From: Corylus avellana
Lineage: Eukaryota; Streptophyta; Magnoliopsida; Fagales; Betulaceae
NCBI RefSeq assembly: GCF_901000735.1
Contig: NC_081547.1
Span: 2,542,001-2,606,000, forward strand
DNA length: 64,000 nt
Reading direction: 5' to 3'
The notes beneath the pieces are model-generated. The model did no database searches. It worked only from the letters and a program-made list of their open reading frames with translations, and had not been told where the DNA came from. Of the stretch, positions 12,301 through 33,313 are shown piece by piece (position 1 is the stretch's first letter; the number at the start of each line of letters is the position of its first letter). The position numbers were made by a program, and so were the translations under genes.

Positions 12301-15029
12301 TCTCCTTTCGCTCACCCACACCATCCCCCACCATCATCATCATCATAATATCATGCACATATACCTCATGTCGGGGTCATCATCCACCGTATACCTTTTT
12401 CTCTCATCCCATCAGAATCATGTAGTTTTTACTTTACCAGTTGTGGCCTACATATATTGTGCACCGCATGTATGTCATCTGGCTTCGGTTCTATCATCTA
12501 TGACCATGCGCTAAAATTACTGTGGTAGTTTTTTTTTTTTTTTTTATCCCCACTAACGGAAGCTAGAAAGTGGCAATCATGGGAGTAACTCCCTGAAATT
12601 TCGGCCGTTGATCTTAACTCCCTGCCTGAAAAAGCGGCTTTCTCTCTCTATTAGCTACTAATAATAGCGTGTCCTTCCCGATAATGATCACGATCATGAT
12701 CTTAGCCTGAATCTAGATTGACGGCCACGATGATCCTCAGAGTGATGGATCATCCTAAAGGGCCTATGCTATCTTCCTAATGTGAAAGGGATTTTTCACA
12801 GTACAACGCAGCCCTACCACTATGATGGATGGGCAGCCTACGCTAGTGGGTATCCCCATATTCAGCGTTTCGTGACAGTGTGACAGTGTGACACAAACAT
12901 GCATAAAATTTTAGCAACTTGATGAGATCAAATATCCTATTGGTTAAGCATCACACAAATCTACAAAAATTGATCCGTTGATTAGGGTAAAAAAATTTTT
13001 TTTTTACCGACCCAAATAGTTCATTTGGCATCCAATATCAAGAAAGCTCCAATAATGCTCTTACTGTAATCACAAACTATTGGCATGTGATCACAATCCT
13101 GTTATGGGTTGTACTTGTTTCCCCAATCACTAATTAATTATATATTTTTAAAATTATTTTATTAGTTATAGATTAGCATGTCGGTTTATATAAGGTAAAA
13201 CAATTTGAGTAAAACAATTTGGTATATACCATTTTCGAATAGTTCTAGATTATTTCCTTAATAATAGAGAAAATTAGGTTAGATCTTGTATTTTCAATCG
13301 TGCCAAAAATAAGTGTAGAGGATCCACGTCAAATATGATGGAATGCCACAGCATGCTGCAATTACCACTTTTAGATAGCATATTAAGTGAAGGCAAAATT
13401 CGGTTTTCGTAATGATTGGGAAGTCAAGGAAGTGTAGACGTGACTATTAAATTGGCTTATAATTTATAATTAATTATGGGTGGAGCCTCAGAGCTCACCC
13501 CCATGTCACTCGTTCTCTACCGATAGAAGACACGTTATGTTTTGAATAGCATTAGAAAGCTATTAAAAAATACACACCGTTAGATTTTCTTTATGGTGAT
13601 GTGTCTTCTATCTGGAAGAAAACCAGAGAGAGTTGACCCGGTGGTGAACGTTGATATTATTATTATTATTATTATTATTTGATTAAAGGTTCACATTCAT
13701 TATTTATTCAATTATTTTCTCATTAATTTTGGTATAACTAGTAACTGTATTAGAGTATGACCCGAAGAATAAGAAGGGTTTTGATCTCCTCCGATAATAT
13801 TGGTTTGTGAAAATGACATAGAATTATTGAGTATATTTAAAACAAATGCCTAGTGTTCGGAAAATGAAAGGAAACACGCTTTAAAAGTAATGTCCAGAAA
13901 AATGTATATTATTTTTAGAGTTTAGCATGCGGACAATCTTTATTTCTATATTACTTTTGACTACGTATTTATGGATCAGGATACTAAATTCAGGTTTAGA
14001 GGAATAAAAGCAGGGGCGGAGCACGTCCGTCCAAAATTTCAAAAATACTTTTAAAATTTGAAAGAAAAAAAAATGCATTTTTCAATAGTAATTTATTATA
14101 AATTTAATTATATTTTTAAAAGTCACATCAACATAAAATGATTATTCTTAAAAAAGGCAAACAAAATTTGTATAGATTTAATTGAAAACAAAAAAAAATT
14201 GTTCACCTATACGCTAACTTATTCGAAGACATACAAGGAAGGGAATCTAATGAATTTGTGATTTTATTTTTAAATTTAAATGGAGAATATATAGAGACAG
14301 ACAAATTAATTGATCAAAGTAGCGCAATCGGACAGTACAGATTGACTGGACATGCTTAAAATATCTATGTGGTCTATTTCTAAACTTAGGGGATCAATTG
14401 GATGATTTAGAGTCACCAAGAATTTATTATTAATTTTTTAAATTCAGATTATAATAAAAACAGTATTGATTTTTTTTTTTTTTTTTTTTAAGGGAGTATT
14501 GATTTTTTTTTATTAGCATTTCGTAATGCAGAATGATGTGTGTAACAGTGATGCAAGGGGATTAAGCCAAGCTTGGGTTCAAACGGTTTACTTTCTTTCT
14601 ATAATCTTTCCTTTTTTTTATTACTTTTTGTTATATTATTTATTTATTTTTTGTTCTTTATTCTTTCAAAATCAAAGTCTTCTCTGATTAAAAAGGGGGA
14701 CACGCGTAAGCACCTAGAATAAGAGGTGGATATTCCGTCATATTCGTTGGAGGTAAATCAATAAACCATCTTTCTTTCTTTCTGTTTTTGTTTTTTTTTT
14801 TTCATTTCTTTTTAAAAAAAATAAATAAATAAAACCTTCTCAGTTATATAATTAGTTCTCACCCTGTCACCCATAGTCTTAGGAGGAAGTCATCCATTCA
14901 GTTTCGAAGAGTTTTCTTTTATTAAATGAATATGTGTCACATACATTTTTAATTATCCTATATATTTTTAATAGCTACATATCAATTGTCAAGAGTCAAG
15001 AGTCAAGACACTATTATTATTATAGGATG
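12301..15029. other. AT-rich intergenic region, no gene seen
   Basis: Holds a (ATT)n microsatellite at about 13656-13679, several poly-T runs, and a small foldback in which GATAGAAGACAC near 13523 pairs with GTGTCTTCTATC near 13601. Nothing protein-like was recognised. Confidence 0.5.
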
Positions 15030-15430
15030 GGCATTACTAGAATAATTTTTATAAGGTCTTGACACAAATTAAGATCTTTATGTCAGCCAATAAGATCATG
15101 ACAAATCAGTGTGGAACATCATAACAAAAAAAAACATAAATACTTAATTTATTCTCACCAAAACCTTATATGGGTTAAAACAAAAAAATCTTCTAAAATA
15201 AACATTTCCTCTTCTTCTCCTTTTGACCCACCATTAGCCACCAACCCGTCGCCGACAAGCCCAGATCGCGTCAGAGACGATGCCAGTCAGCCCAAAATAC
15301 TAATAAGTATTTATGTTTATTTTTGTTATGGTGTTCCACACTGATTTGTCATGATCTTATTAGAGGGCACAAAGATCTTAGTTTGTGTAAAAACTTTATA
15401 GAAGTTATTCTCTATTACTTATTAGTGTTC
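15030..15430. mobile_element. MITE-like foldback element
   Basis: A left arm of about 115 bp (15030-15146) pairs with a right arm (15304-15430) in inverted orientation. The match is close across the block containing AAGATCATGACAAATCAGTG on the left and its complement on the right. The arms flank about 155 bp that includes a GC-richer stretch at about 15215-15298 unlike the arms. There is no transposase. The superfamily cannot be assigned because the outermost bases and the target duplication are unclear. Confidence 0.75.
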
Positions 15431-18400
15431 CCAATATTATCAAATTGCAGATTAAAAAGAAAACCTACTATTAAATTAAGTGAACTCGATTGAATGATGA
15501 GTCAGCCAACTCTTGTATAATTATTTAGTTTAAATAAAGATAAATTATATATCTTCATTTCCAGTGAAACCTAGAGTATTCGTATATATGTTAAAGCACC
15601 TACCATTAATTAGTTTGTGCTAAATAAATCCCTGTTTACGCTGACATCGTATGTTGTTTTGGTCCGTCTCGATAGTGGTCCTCTCTCCCAAGGGAATTCG
15701 TGAAATCATGTCTTAAGCCGAGTTGTCAACGTGTTCACCACGTGGTCTTGATCGAACACGTAAAGGAGCACTTTCTATATGTATATATGCATCCCACAAA
15801 ATATTTTCAAGGTGGGCTGTTAATTAGAGTTTAACAATGTCAATTAGCTTAAAACAGAATAGAGACAAAAGACCTAATAAAACTCAAAATGCTACATTAT
15901 ACTCTTATGGCTTGATTGTATGATTTGACTATATGATTCTATTTATAGAGCTTTAACATAATTTCAAATATAAAATAAATTCCTTAAATTAAGGATAATT
16001 AATTACAAATCAAATTCTCATTAATTAAAATGATTTTTATCCTTAACAATTTCAAAGCACCAAAAAGGAAAAATGAAGCTAATAAATAAAGGAAAATAAA
16101 GTGTAATTCCTGCTTCTGCGGTTGGGCCTGTTGAATAAAATAGCACGAATTATTAGAGAAAAAAAAAAATGGAGGAACATGCAAGAAATTCCAGCTCCTT
16201 CAATTAAGCTTAGGGACAATTAAGGTTAATTTTTTTAAAAAAAAAATAAAAGGTCTGCAAATACTGTAAATAAGATTAGAGTTACTCCTTAAGTTTTACC
16301 TAACTATATTAATTAATATATATATATACCACTTGAGATCGTCCAAAACTCCTAGAAGCTAGGGTTTCTTTTTCTTTTTTCATTTTTTTTTTCTGAGCCT
16401 CCAAGAATCTCTGCATTAGACAAAAACATGCATATAATGAAGAAGAAGATAATGATGAAAATGATAAAGACGATAGTGAATGAATATTGAAGAATAATAT
16501 ATAATGATAGCTATGATGATGTGTTTGATATATATAAAAATATGCTGGCATCTATACATATTAACTTTTAATTAGATTACTAAGATGACAAAGGGAGGAA
16601 TAATACTCCTAATCATTGTAAATTTGGTGAAATATTTTAGAATAAACATTTTTGTAACAAAAAGCTAGCTTTGAACTATACGTTGAGTACTGCCAATTTT
16701 TCGGTTTCAAAAGTTTTCTTTGGAATCATTGGTAGCCTAAATATAATTAAAGATATTGGATATTATAAATATATATACAACATGCACCTCTATTTTTATT
16801 TTTATTTTTTTTGGTAGAAGTTGAGATTAGAATAAATGGTCTTATGGTCCTTCTCCTGGCCTCCTCTCTCTCAGAATAAAGCGATACAAAAAAGACAGGA
16901 TAACATTCTTGCTCATTAATTATTAAATTCAATCCTTTCAGGCATGATTCTTAAAATCCATCTATAATGTATATATAGACCATAATATTATTTGTCTAGA
17001 GACTTCACTGAACCTGGAATCAAGGCAGATATTTGAGATGCTTTTTATCTTACTTAAAGGTGGTAAACCTTGATTTATATATTTGACTAATTTTGGTGGA
17101 GAATAAATATGTGAAAAAAAGGAAATATTTTCTAATATTGAAGATTTAGTTGGCAACCCAATCCTTTTTCCACCCTTGTGTTTGGTCAGAGAATATCAGG
17201 ATCCATATATATATATATACTTTACACCGGTACACCCCATATATATATGCAATGGATGAGTTGCTCCATATTATTAGTCCAACAAAATATTTGTCAATGT
17301 AATATTCGTAGGATATATAATTAAGATCTTTCTAGTTATCTTAGGCTAATTCCATAGTGGAGTTTTTAAAATCCTAACTATTATTTAATTAACTAATTAA
17401 TTTATTTATATTTAATCATATCAACGTTTATCACTAATATGGATCTTAAGTAATTACAAAATTATATATGAATTATTTAATTAATTAAAACTTTAAGAAC
17501 TACGTACTGCATCATCAAAGAGAACGTTGCATTAGAAAATTCAAAAGATTTTGATCCTTATATATTGTCTCCTAGTGATTAGACAAACAAGAACGTACAT
17601 CAATTAAACTTGAAGGCCAGGGAAACAAAATAAATCAAGGTGAAGGTGCAAGAGTTGACAATTAGCACGATAATCATAATTTGACACATGAGTCATGCGA
17701 AGTTTTTGGCTTTTGTTGCATTCTCATGCACCAATCTGTTTCTTCATCATCAAACTTTTAGAATTATGGTGATTGATTATGTCGATGATGGATCAAATTA
17801 TGTCGATGATGGCCAATCTTTGTTAATTAAATTAACTATATAATATTATATATAATATACAAGTCTTTTAACGTAATCAATAACTAGGTCGAGGCAGGAC
17901 CACAACCTCGTTTGAATAGAACTCTCTAGCTCTCTCATACACATGATTCAACGTCACTAATGATATCAAGGTTTTATTAAAATATGGTCCCCAGTCAAAA
18001 TGTGGAACATGAGTCCTCGACACCTACTGTGTTTATATATGTTTCACCTGGATGATCATAAAAAGTAATGGAGAAAAGTGAACAATTTGGGACAAATACG
18101 AAGACAATTGCCTCGGAATGGTCGTGGTAGGGATCTTGTTGCCTTTTTGTGTAATCTAGAATAGCCTTTGTATAATGCCTTTTCACCTCATCATCGTCTA
18201 TTAATTGACTAATGGCTCCCAAGCACAACCAACATTGTAGGGCCGGTGCGAAACATCAAGTCCTCACATTAGGCGGCTATGTCCCTTCCCGGATACTGCT
18301 GCATGGGGAAAAATTACATCTAGCTGTAGGAACCACCTAACTGCATGCGTGTCGAAAATAATTGATTCATCCTCCTCTGTCTCTGCCTGTCTTTATCTGT

Positions 18401-20085
18401 CTCTTCATGTGATTTGAGAATTTTTACTAAGCTTACTAATTGTTTAAACAGGTTTCGAACAGTTTGTCCATTTGCTCAGACAAACGGGTGAATTAAAACT
18501 GTATTTATGTTTATATTAATGTTTTTGTTTTGATCCGAACAAAAATATTAACAAACAAAGGCGAAACCCTAGCCATTTGTAGTGATTATTAAGAGTAAAA
18601 AAATTATCAAGTAGGCAACATGTTCACAATGATTTTGCAGGTTGTCTTGCTCAATGGGAACGATGGAAAAACAGGGTTGTTAATGGAGGTGTTTTTAAAA
18701 TGATAAAGACAGTTGGACAGGAGAGAATTGTAGCAAGTTGACCCGTTTATAAGATTAGAGGAAAATGAGTGGATAGTGTGGCTCGAGGAATGATATATAA
18801 GAGAGATTAGTTAAGTGGACCCTTTTAAGATCTCTTTCTTGGGTCTATTATTCTGCTTGCTTATCTGAAAAAAAAAACAAAGTTGGCAAGTAGTCCATGT
18901 CCATGACTTGGTCAGGCTCCACTCCACCTAGGTATCTTTTGGCATCGAGACCCCAAATTGACTGATATCATGGTCCAAATCTTACAGAAAATTGCAAATA
19001 TTTTAAGCAACTTAACCCCACCTTAAACAGACCCTTGTTCCCTTCTCGTTACATGTTTTTAGGGTCGGTGACATAAGAGGACCTTGACCTTTTACAGCAA
19101 CTATCATGTATATATATGGTTACAATTTGTGTTTGCAAATGCATATTGGGTTTAATTAGGTCCAGTTTAGATATGGGAATAAAATTATATATATAGATTA
19201 AATTTAATAAAATGGTTTAGACTTTTCAACTTTAATTTGTTAATTTAATGTTAAATTCATATCAGAATTCGCATTGACAGCCCTATAATGAGTAATATAT
19301 GAAATGAAAACCCATAATTTGAAGTTTGAAATGGATGACGTGGATGCATCTCCGGCTGTAAGTGTAAGTAAGAAATTAAATAGTGGATTAGATCTTGATG
19401 TCGAAAAGAGCCCAGCCATGTCCATATTTGTTTACAGGCTTACAGCATAGGGTGTTGGGAGATGGCAGAAGAGGGGGGGACAAAGGCAGAGATAGGTTGG
19501 ATTTGGTAGTGTACTTGAGAGGAGGGTAGGTGGGTTGGGGGTGGAGTGGGGGGGACGTATTTGAAACGGCCGAGGAGAAGAGCTGTCATTTCTGGCATTT
19601 CTTATTTGTTTTGGATGGCTTTGCAAAAATTTGCATGCCAAGAGCCCGACACTAGGGGTGCCGCCCTGGCTCGACTGATTCCCTAAACATTATGCACCAT
19701 GTCTATGTCCCTTCTTCGAACCTCATTGAGACGTGCCCCTTCCCCATCACCCATCCCTCTCTTCGTCATCTCATGAAATGACCTCTCATACTCATTATCA
19801 TCCAAATTTTACAGAGAAACGTGGAGATATTGTATTTGACTTATTTCTCATTACGAACCATCATCATTGATGCGATGCGATGTGATGTGATGTTCCCTTC
19901 ACAACCCCTTTCAGTGGTTTCCATCATCTTCTATTAATACATCCCAACGGCTTCGATTGTTTTCATTTAGTAGATAGAGAATAATTTCACTATTTTCATG
20001 TTAATTGTACGTGTTTTAAAAAAAAATAAAAAAATAATAATTTAAAGGGTAGTTTCCTTTCCTTTACTCACATATCATTACAACC

Positions 20086-20119
<34 letters not shown>

Positions 20120-23100
20120 AAGTTCAAATTTGAAAAAGTGGGTGCCTTTATTTATTTATTTATTTTTTTCCATAAAACAATCCCAGACAAAACAAGTCTT
20201 TTTCCCTGTCTTGTTTGCCACTTCCTTCGCAACTTTTGTGCAAGAATAACTTTATGAAAATAAATTTGGACTATAAACACGTCATCTCGTTACAACCTTC
20301 CAAATATGCATGCTTGATTTGCTCTTCTCTCTCTCGCCATGGCAATACCAGAGCGAGAAAGCTTTTCAGTAAAATAATCGGAGACAAAAGATGTTTGCTT
20401 GCCATGCACAAGTGAAAACAAGATGTCAGCCAAAACAGCTCCCTTATTGTCTTTTCCCCACTTCGTTTTTTTTTCTTCTTTTGGCCCAGTCTTCTTCCTT
20501 TCACTTCATTTGCCTCTAACTTTGACTATGTAAGCTGTACTGTCCGGTGCTACAGTTTTTTTTATTTATTTTTAAATATAAATTAATGTAAAAGTTCATA
20601 ATGAACTAGTAAAATAGTTATAGTAATTAACCTCTTAATTATATACTTTTAATTGTTTCACTAATTATAAATTACTCCATCAATTTGTTGGAGCTACCAC
20701 AATTTTTTGATAACGGATCTCTTTCATTTTATTATCAAAATGTAATGTTGTTGCATTTAATTTTGTAAATTAACGATATATGATATTATCTACACATTTA
20801 AATGAAATAAAAAATAGTGAGGATTTTAATTGATAAAATAATTAACAGTGTATATTAGAGATAAGGAGCAGATTTGTTTATTTAATTATAAATTTTTATA
20901 AAATTAGAATCATTCTTATCCGTTTATTACAGCCAGACAAAAAGGTGAAAGATTATCTTTATTTTTTTTTAACAAAAGCTATAATTTACCTAAGACGACA
21001 AATGACAACTGTAAACATAATAATTTTCCTGATCAACTGTCAGAGCGTAAACATTTTACAGGAGAAAGGTCTTTAATTCTTGATAATTCTGAGATTGAAT
21101 TTGTGTATTTACAATAGTGCCCATGGTCTTCTGGGAAATATTTCTATCTTAACGTATCGTAGTATTGTACGTTCGTCGGCAAAGGTATAAGAAGACAAAA
21201 GAAGCTGAAACCGAAAGCATGGGACACTCGGGCTCATCTCTGTCGCGGATAAGAACAAATTCTGAAGAAGCCCTGCCACCTCATCATCCCTCATCAATCA
21301 TTATGGCCATCCATAGCGCATACATGGATGCCATGCCATGTTGTGGTAGGTGGTGATTGTTGACATGCATTCAAGAAGCAACATGAAAAAACATTGGTGG
21401 TGTCCACAGGGAATGATAGCCCCACACCAGTCCTTCTTAATATTATATGCGATACATTCGTACTGGTTCAAATTAAATTGGGATATAATCATTCTCTAAA
21501 TCTTTTTTGGCGTGAATATGCTGATTTCAAGACTCACGGCGGCAGAGTATTCTCTAAATCTTTTTCTTAAAAAGTAAAAGTAAAAAAAAATCAAAATTAA
21601 TTAAATAATATTTCCCCATCAAGAGACTTTCCCTTTGAATTTACGTGGGCATGAGGTTCCAATAAGTTATCACTCATTTCCGCATCACATTTTTATAAAT
21701 GTGATTTTTTAAAATGTGACTAAACACATGTTATTTTGGGCATATTATACAACCCTTTTTTTTTTCAAACTTAACGGGGAATTCATCCATTCACTATATG
21801 GAGATGGTTGAAATAATAAATTTTATCATTTTTCTTTTTAGAATAATTATAAATCTAGCAGGATTTTTGGGAATATGAGATTTTCATGTTTGGTTTACAC
21901 CTGGCAGTATGTAGAAATTATTTATTTTTCCCATAATATCATAATATTTATGTTGGAGAGAGAAACACCAAATGAGTCAAACAAGAGTATATATATATAT
22001 TAAGACACCACTTCTAGCCCAAAGCTTATGAACTTGGGTCTATATATATATATATATAAAATGGCCCTTAGAAAGGGTTGTATGGTTGAGAATGCAGTAG
22101 TGAGGAAATGTAGGCAAAGAAAGCCAAGGGAGGCTTTGGTTTGTGGCCACATCTGGCAGTGGATGGTCGTGTCATGCTCAATAACATTTGGACACGTGCA
22201 CATGTTGTTGAGTTAACACCAATTATGAAGTCCATTTTTGTTTGGTTACATTTAATTTAGATATGCCTTTCTGTCTTTTAATACTTCATTCTTTTGTTGT
22301 TCTTGTTCCACGAAATGTTATGGAAAATTTGAGACATTGTGAGATGGACATATGCACCCTCCATAAAAAGCTTTACTATTAATATTACGTTGACGATTTC
22401 TCATCGGAAAAAAACCAATTCATTGCATGATCTTTTACTTGAGTGAAATTTAGTTTCTGCTTAAAAAAAAAAAAAAAAAAAATCTGGAGTAGGCAAGGCA
22501 ACTATGGAAACTGCACATGCAAAACTTCTTCCATTGATAAGCTACAAAAAATTGCTTTATGATTAAAGTTTTTGAGTTTTGGAATTTAGCTTATCGATCT
22601 TGTTCGTCAATGAGGGATAGCAGGCCGTTATGAATATAAAGTTGAATGAAACCTTCAACCTATGTTCACGGCCACCCGTGAACGCAAAAGGAACCATTTT
22701 GTTCTTTCGCCAAATGATTATGTTAACTGTGTAATTAACCGATTCGTGTAATGTAATGGGATTAGAATTTCAAGTTGTTGTCATGTAGAATACTTCCATT
22801 TTAATCCTTTTATTGAGATAACCTTTTCAATTAAACAGGAACTGCCAAAAGTAGCGAAAATTATCCTCAACAACCTTAAACGATATGTTATACCAAAGAA
22901 AAGTTACAGTTAAAACTATTTAACAACTCACTGACATCTGTCAACATTATCACTCTTTAGGAAAAACCAAACATATGCATCGACATCTGTGTAGAGGACT
23001 GGCCCATTACATATAGGGGCTGCTGCCCCAACCCGGTTTTCTAAGAGAGAAAAGTCCAACTAGATTGTTGCTGGTACTCGGTCTCGGCTAACCTTCAAGA

Positions 23101-23500
23101 ATCCAGTCGACCCGGATAAGAAAAATACCCGTTCATGCTCTCAGGGAAAAGGAGAAGAACAAAAAACCCAAATAGTTCATGGGCAACTGGATTGTAGGAG
23201 AAACAACACCGCGCAAGGAGCATAGGAAAACTGATGAGAACAAGGTCCATACCCTAATCTTTAGGCCCAAACATCCACTGCAAACCTAGACTAAAATGTA
23301 TGCAGTTGCAGTGTTTATTGGACACCATATATGGAACTAGCAGATTATAGATCAGTGAGTCATTTACCGTCGGAATACCAGAAGGATTTCACTTTCCATC
23401 AATCTAAAAGGTTAATGTCATCCAATTGGATTTGTCGAGCCTTTCCTCTAGGAATTTTGAGTTCTGTTTCATTCATATCTCAAGAGGTCAAAACAACTGA
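15431..23500. other. Long gene-free AT-rich region
   Basis: About 8 kb without any coding frame I can support. It contains many short AT runs (for example 20088-20116), A/T homopolymers (22464-22483) and scattered CT-rich tracts. Frames of 60-80 codons, such as 17995-18228 on the minus strand, have no recognisable domain and no splice partners. Confidence 0.5.
20088..20116. repeat. (AT)n microsatellite
   Basis: An almost pure AT dinucleotide run of about 29 bp in gene-free DNA. Confidence 0.9.
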
Positions 23501-23939
23501 AGAGAGTATATGTTTGTTTTTCCTTATTCAATTTCATTAAAAAGCGCATTTGCGCAACCAAATTCACATTTAGTACACCAGAGAAATACCTAACCAGAAG
23601 ATTTTTTTTAAAAAAAATCTCCAAAGCTAGAAAAATGAAAGCAATCCAGGGCAGCCGCCTATTGGTAAAGGGTATTGAAGAATGCAGCTTTTAAACGTCT
23701 ATGTTACAGAAGGAGAGGGGCAGTTCACAACTTGGGAGCACACAAACAATATAAAAAGTTTACAGAAACCTAATTGGTCAAATGAAATTATATAATTCAA
23801 TATAAAATGACAGTTCCATTATAACTCGAGAACATGGCACACCATCCTACTTGCAAACCAAACTGAGTTTTTAAAGAGCAAGGTCAGCCTGACCAAGAAA
23901 AGAAGACAACCATCACTTGACAAGCATCTACAATTTGAT

Positions 23940-31006
<7,067 letters not shown>

Positions 31007-31210
31007 CAAATCGTTGGAAATAAGGGGAAAAGGAGAAGTCAGGATGCCTCTCAAAGACTCTCATAACCCTCTGTCTCTGTCTCTCTCTCTTTTTTTTTCT
31101 TTTTTTTTTTCTTTTTTTTTTTTTCTCTCTTTCTTTTTTCCTCTTTTTCTTTTTAATTTAATTTGCTTTTTCTTTTTCTCTTTTCTTTTTTCCTTTTCAT
31201 GTTTATAGAT
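31007..31210 (-). promoter_or_regulatory. Polypurine leader of the CK2 alpha gene
   Basis: On the plus strand, about 31069-31198 is almost pure C and T; on the coding strand it is a G/A run immediately upstream of the start codon. Such GA-rich leaders are common in plant 5' UTRs. The tract's length is likely to be polymorphic. Confidence 0.5.
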
Positions 31211-32198
31211 TGTTTATTATTGTGGCTTTTTTTATATATAAATGATATATGCATTTCAAGTTTAAACTATAATTTGCTCATGGTTTTTCTTTATATATAA
31301 ATGATTTATTTATGAAACACAAATAACGTATTATCAGACAAATACATAGTATAAATGATTTTTTTTTTTTTTTACATGTCCACACAAGAGAAGAGATAAT
31401 GAAATTCGAACTAGTGACCTCTGCTTCATGAGGCGTGATTCACAGCCGATTAAGCTACTCCTTATAAATAAATTTAATTATTTAGTTCATATTTTAACAC
31501 ACTCCTTGTGCTCAATGCTCATTATCTAAAATTAAATTACTTTCTTATTTTAAAATTTAAAATTGATATAAGAAATTAATTATTTAACTAATACTTTAAT
31601 AATATTAATATAACTTTATTCCATTAATAAATCGACTCACGCTTTTTCTCATAGAGATAATTGGAATATTGGCTTTTCTATAACTTTTTATAAATAATAT
31701 AAATATTATTACAAAATAGCCCCTCCATCGCATTTAACTATGAAGTGTGAACAAGCTAGTTAGCACTCTGCAAGTTATGGCAGACACTAGAGCCCACGGT
31801 ATTCTCTCAGAAAGTACAAGAGATTTAGGTTTATTAATTATCTCTGGTCATACATTTGGACATGGCATCGTAAATATATCCCAAAATAATGCTTGAAAAT
31901 ACGAGCTGCGCGCGGCCGCTATCAATTGATCAAAATCATTCTTAATGGGGGATTGTGTACCACATTCTCCACACTCATAACTTATATATATCCACAAAAT
32001 TGGTAAAGATAAAAATTTCTCAAAGTATCAACATATAGAATAATAATTTTCTGTATGAAAAAATTCATATGATTTCAACTTCTTAAGAAAATGTTCATGA
32101 GATTCGAGATGCTCACCTTCTTTTGTTGCGAACAAGTTTCAAGAACCACACAATCATACCACTCCATCGCACTTACGAAATATGTCATAGAAATATAC
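31211..32198. other. AT-rich spacer upstream of the CK2 gene
   Basis: No coding frame was recognised. Contains SINE copy 2 (listed separately) and an isolated CpG-rich octamer palindrome, GCGGCCGC, near 31912. Confidence 0.45.
31359..31464 (-). mobile_element. SINE copy 2 (tRNA-derived family)
   Basis: Minus-strand copy: read 5'-3' it starts GGAGTAGCTTAATCGGCTG, runs through CACGCCTCATGAAGC and TCACTAGTTCGAATT (B-box-like), and ends TGTGGACATGTA followed by an A tail (poly-T on the plus strand at 31361-31373). TATAAAT occurs on both sides as a possible short target duplication. Confidence 0.75.
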
Positions 32199-32348
32199 CG
32201 TTAGAATATTATACTCGGAATATATTCTAATATTTACCTAATTGATTTATATAAGGGAACATAAATTAATTAGGTAATTTTTCATGTATAAATCAATTAG
32301 GTAAATATCATAATATATTTAGAATATATTCGGTTTATATTCTAACAT
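32199..32348. repeat. 150-bp near-palindromic inverted repeat
   Basis: A left arm starting GTTAGAATATTATACTCGG and containing ATTTACCTAATTGATTTATA pairs with a right arm whose complement starts TGTTAGAATATAAACCG and contains the same TTTACCTAATTGATTTATA block. The TGTTAGAATAT end resembles the terminus of some plant LTRs, so this may be a MITE or two facing LTR ends. Confidence 0.65.
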
Positions 32349-33313
32349 ATACATTGCATGAAAGATATATAAATGTTAAAAATCATTATTTTAACCATCT
32401 TTTACCTATTTTTGTATAGTGAATGAGTAAACTCACAATTAAATTTGTATGGAACCCATATGAGCCCACAAATCCAACAGTAAGTTCATTTGATTTGCAA
32501 AAAGTGATGGCTGAAAGGATGATGTATAACATATATATGAATGAAAGGTTATATATATTAGTCAGAATAGCATATTTTACCTATCTCCCGATAATGGATG
32601 ACCAAAATCATTATTGAATTTGTGAGACCCACGTATGCGTCAACAAATCAAATAATGAATTTGCAAAAAGATATAGTTTTTTTTTTTTTTTTTTTTTGGA
32701 AATTGCAAAACGAAATAGTTGAGAGAATAATGAGTAACATGTTATTTTTATTCTTTTGTTAAGCTATTCAAACTAAAATATTCTAAAATTACAATATGAC
32801 AAATAAAAATAGGATATTCTTCCATCAAAACTTACTCTAAAAATTGCTAAAAGCTCGATCCGCCTTTATCCAACGATAAATTGTCATATTTTTTTTGCTT
32901 TCCTTTTGACGCGATTCACATACAAAAAGTTTATCTATTAGCTCTAGCTAGCCCGCTACTTGTATTACAAAGAATTCGATAAGCATAAGAAACTTAATAG
33001 GTTCAGTAATATATATGCACGTTTTTAGAGTTATAAAATTGATTACAGAATTAGAAGGTGGGAGTTAATTAATTAGGGTAGCCATTAATTCTCCATCACT
33101 AAATAGAAACTCCCACATTTTTTTAAATCTACCAACCATTAATTCAAATTATCCCCATGACAATAAATTAAGATTTTAACCATTTATTTATTGATTAATA
33201 TTAAAGTACATACGCCAATCCCTACACAAGACGGGATAGCTCTTCCCCTATCCGTAAACTCCACATGCCTGGGGTACGTGAAGGTGGAATTCAATCTCAT
33301 GCAGGAAATTAAA
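32349..33313. other. AT-rich spacer, no gene seen
   Basis: A/T-rich DNA with a poly-T run at about 32680-32697. The part nearest 33313 is presumably the 3' UTR of the minus-strand iron transporter-like gene. Confidence 0.45.

Noticed and set aside
17995..18228. 77-codon minus-strand frame with mixed, protein-like composition
   Set aside because: No family recognised and no neighbouring exon in phase; a homology search would be needed before calling it a gene fragment.
31359..31464. tRNA-like A and B boxes suggesting a tRNA gene
   Set aside because: No cloverleaf acceptor pairing, A-rich tail present, and three similar dispersed copies: a SINE rather than a tRNA gene. The same applies to the other three copies.
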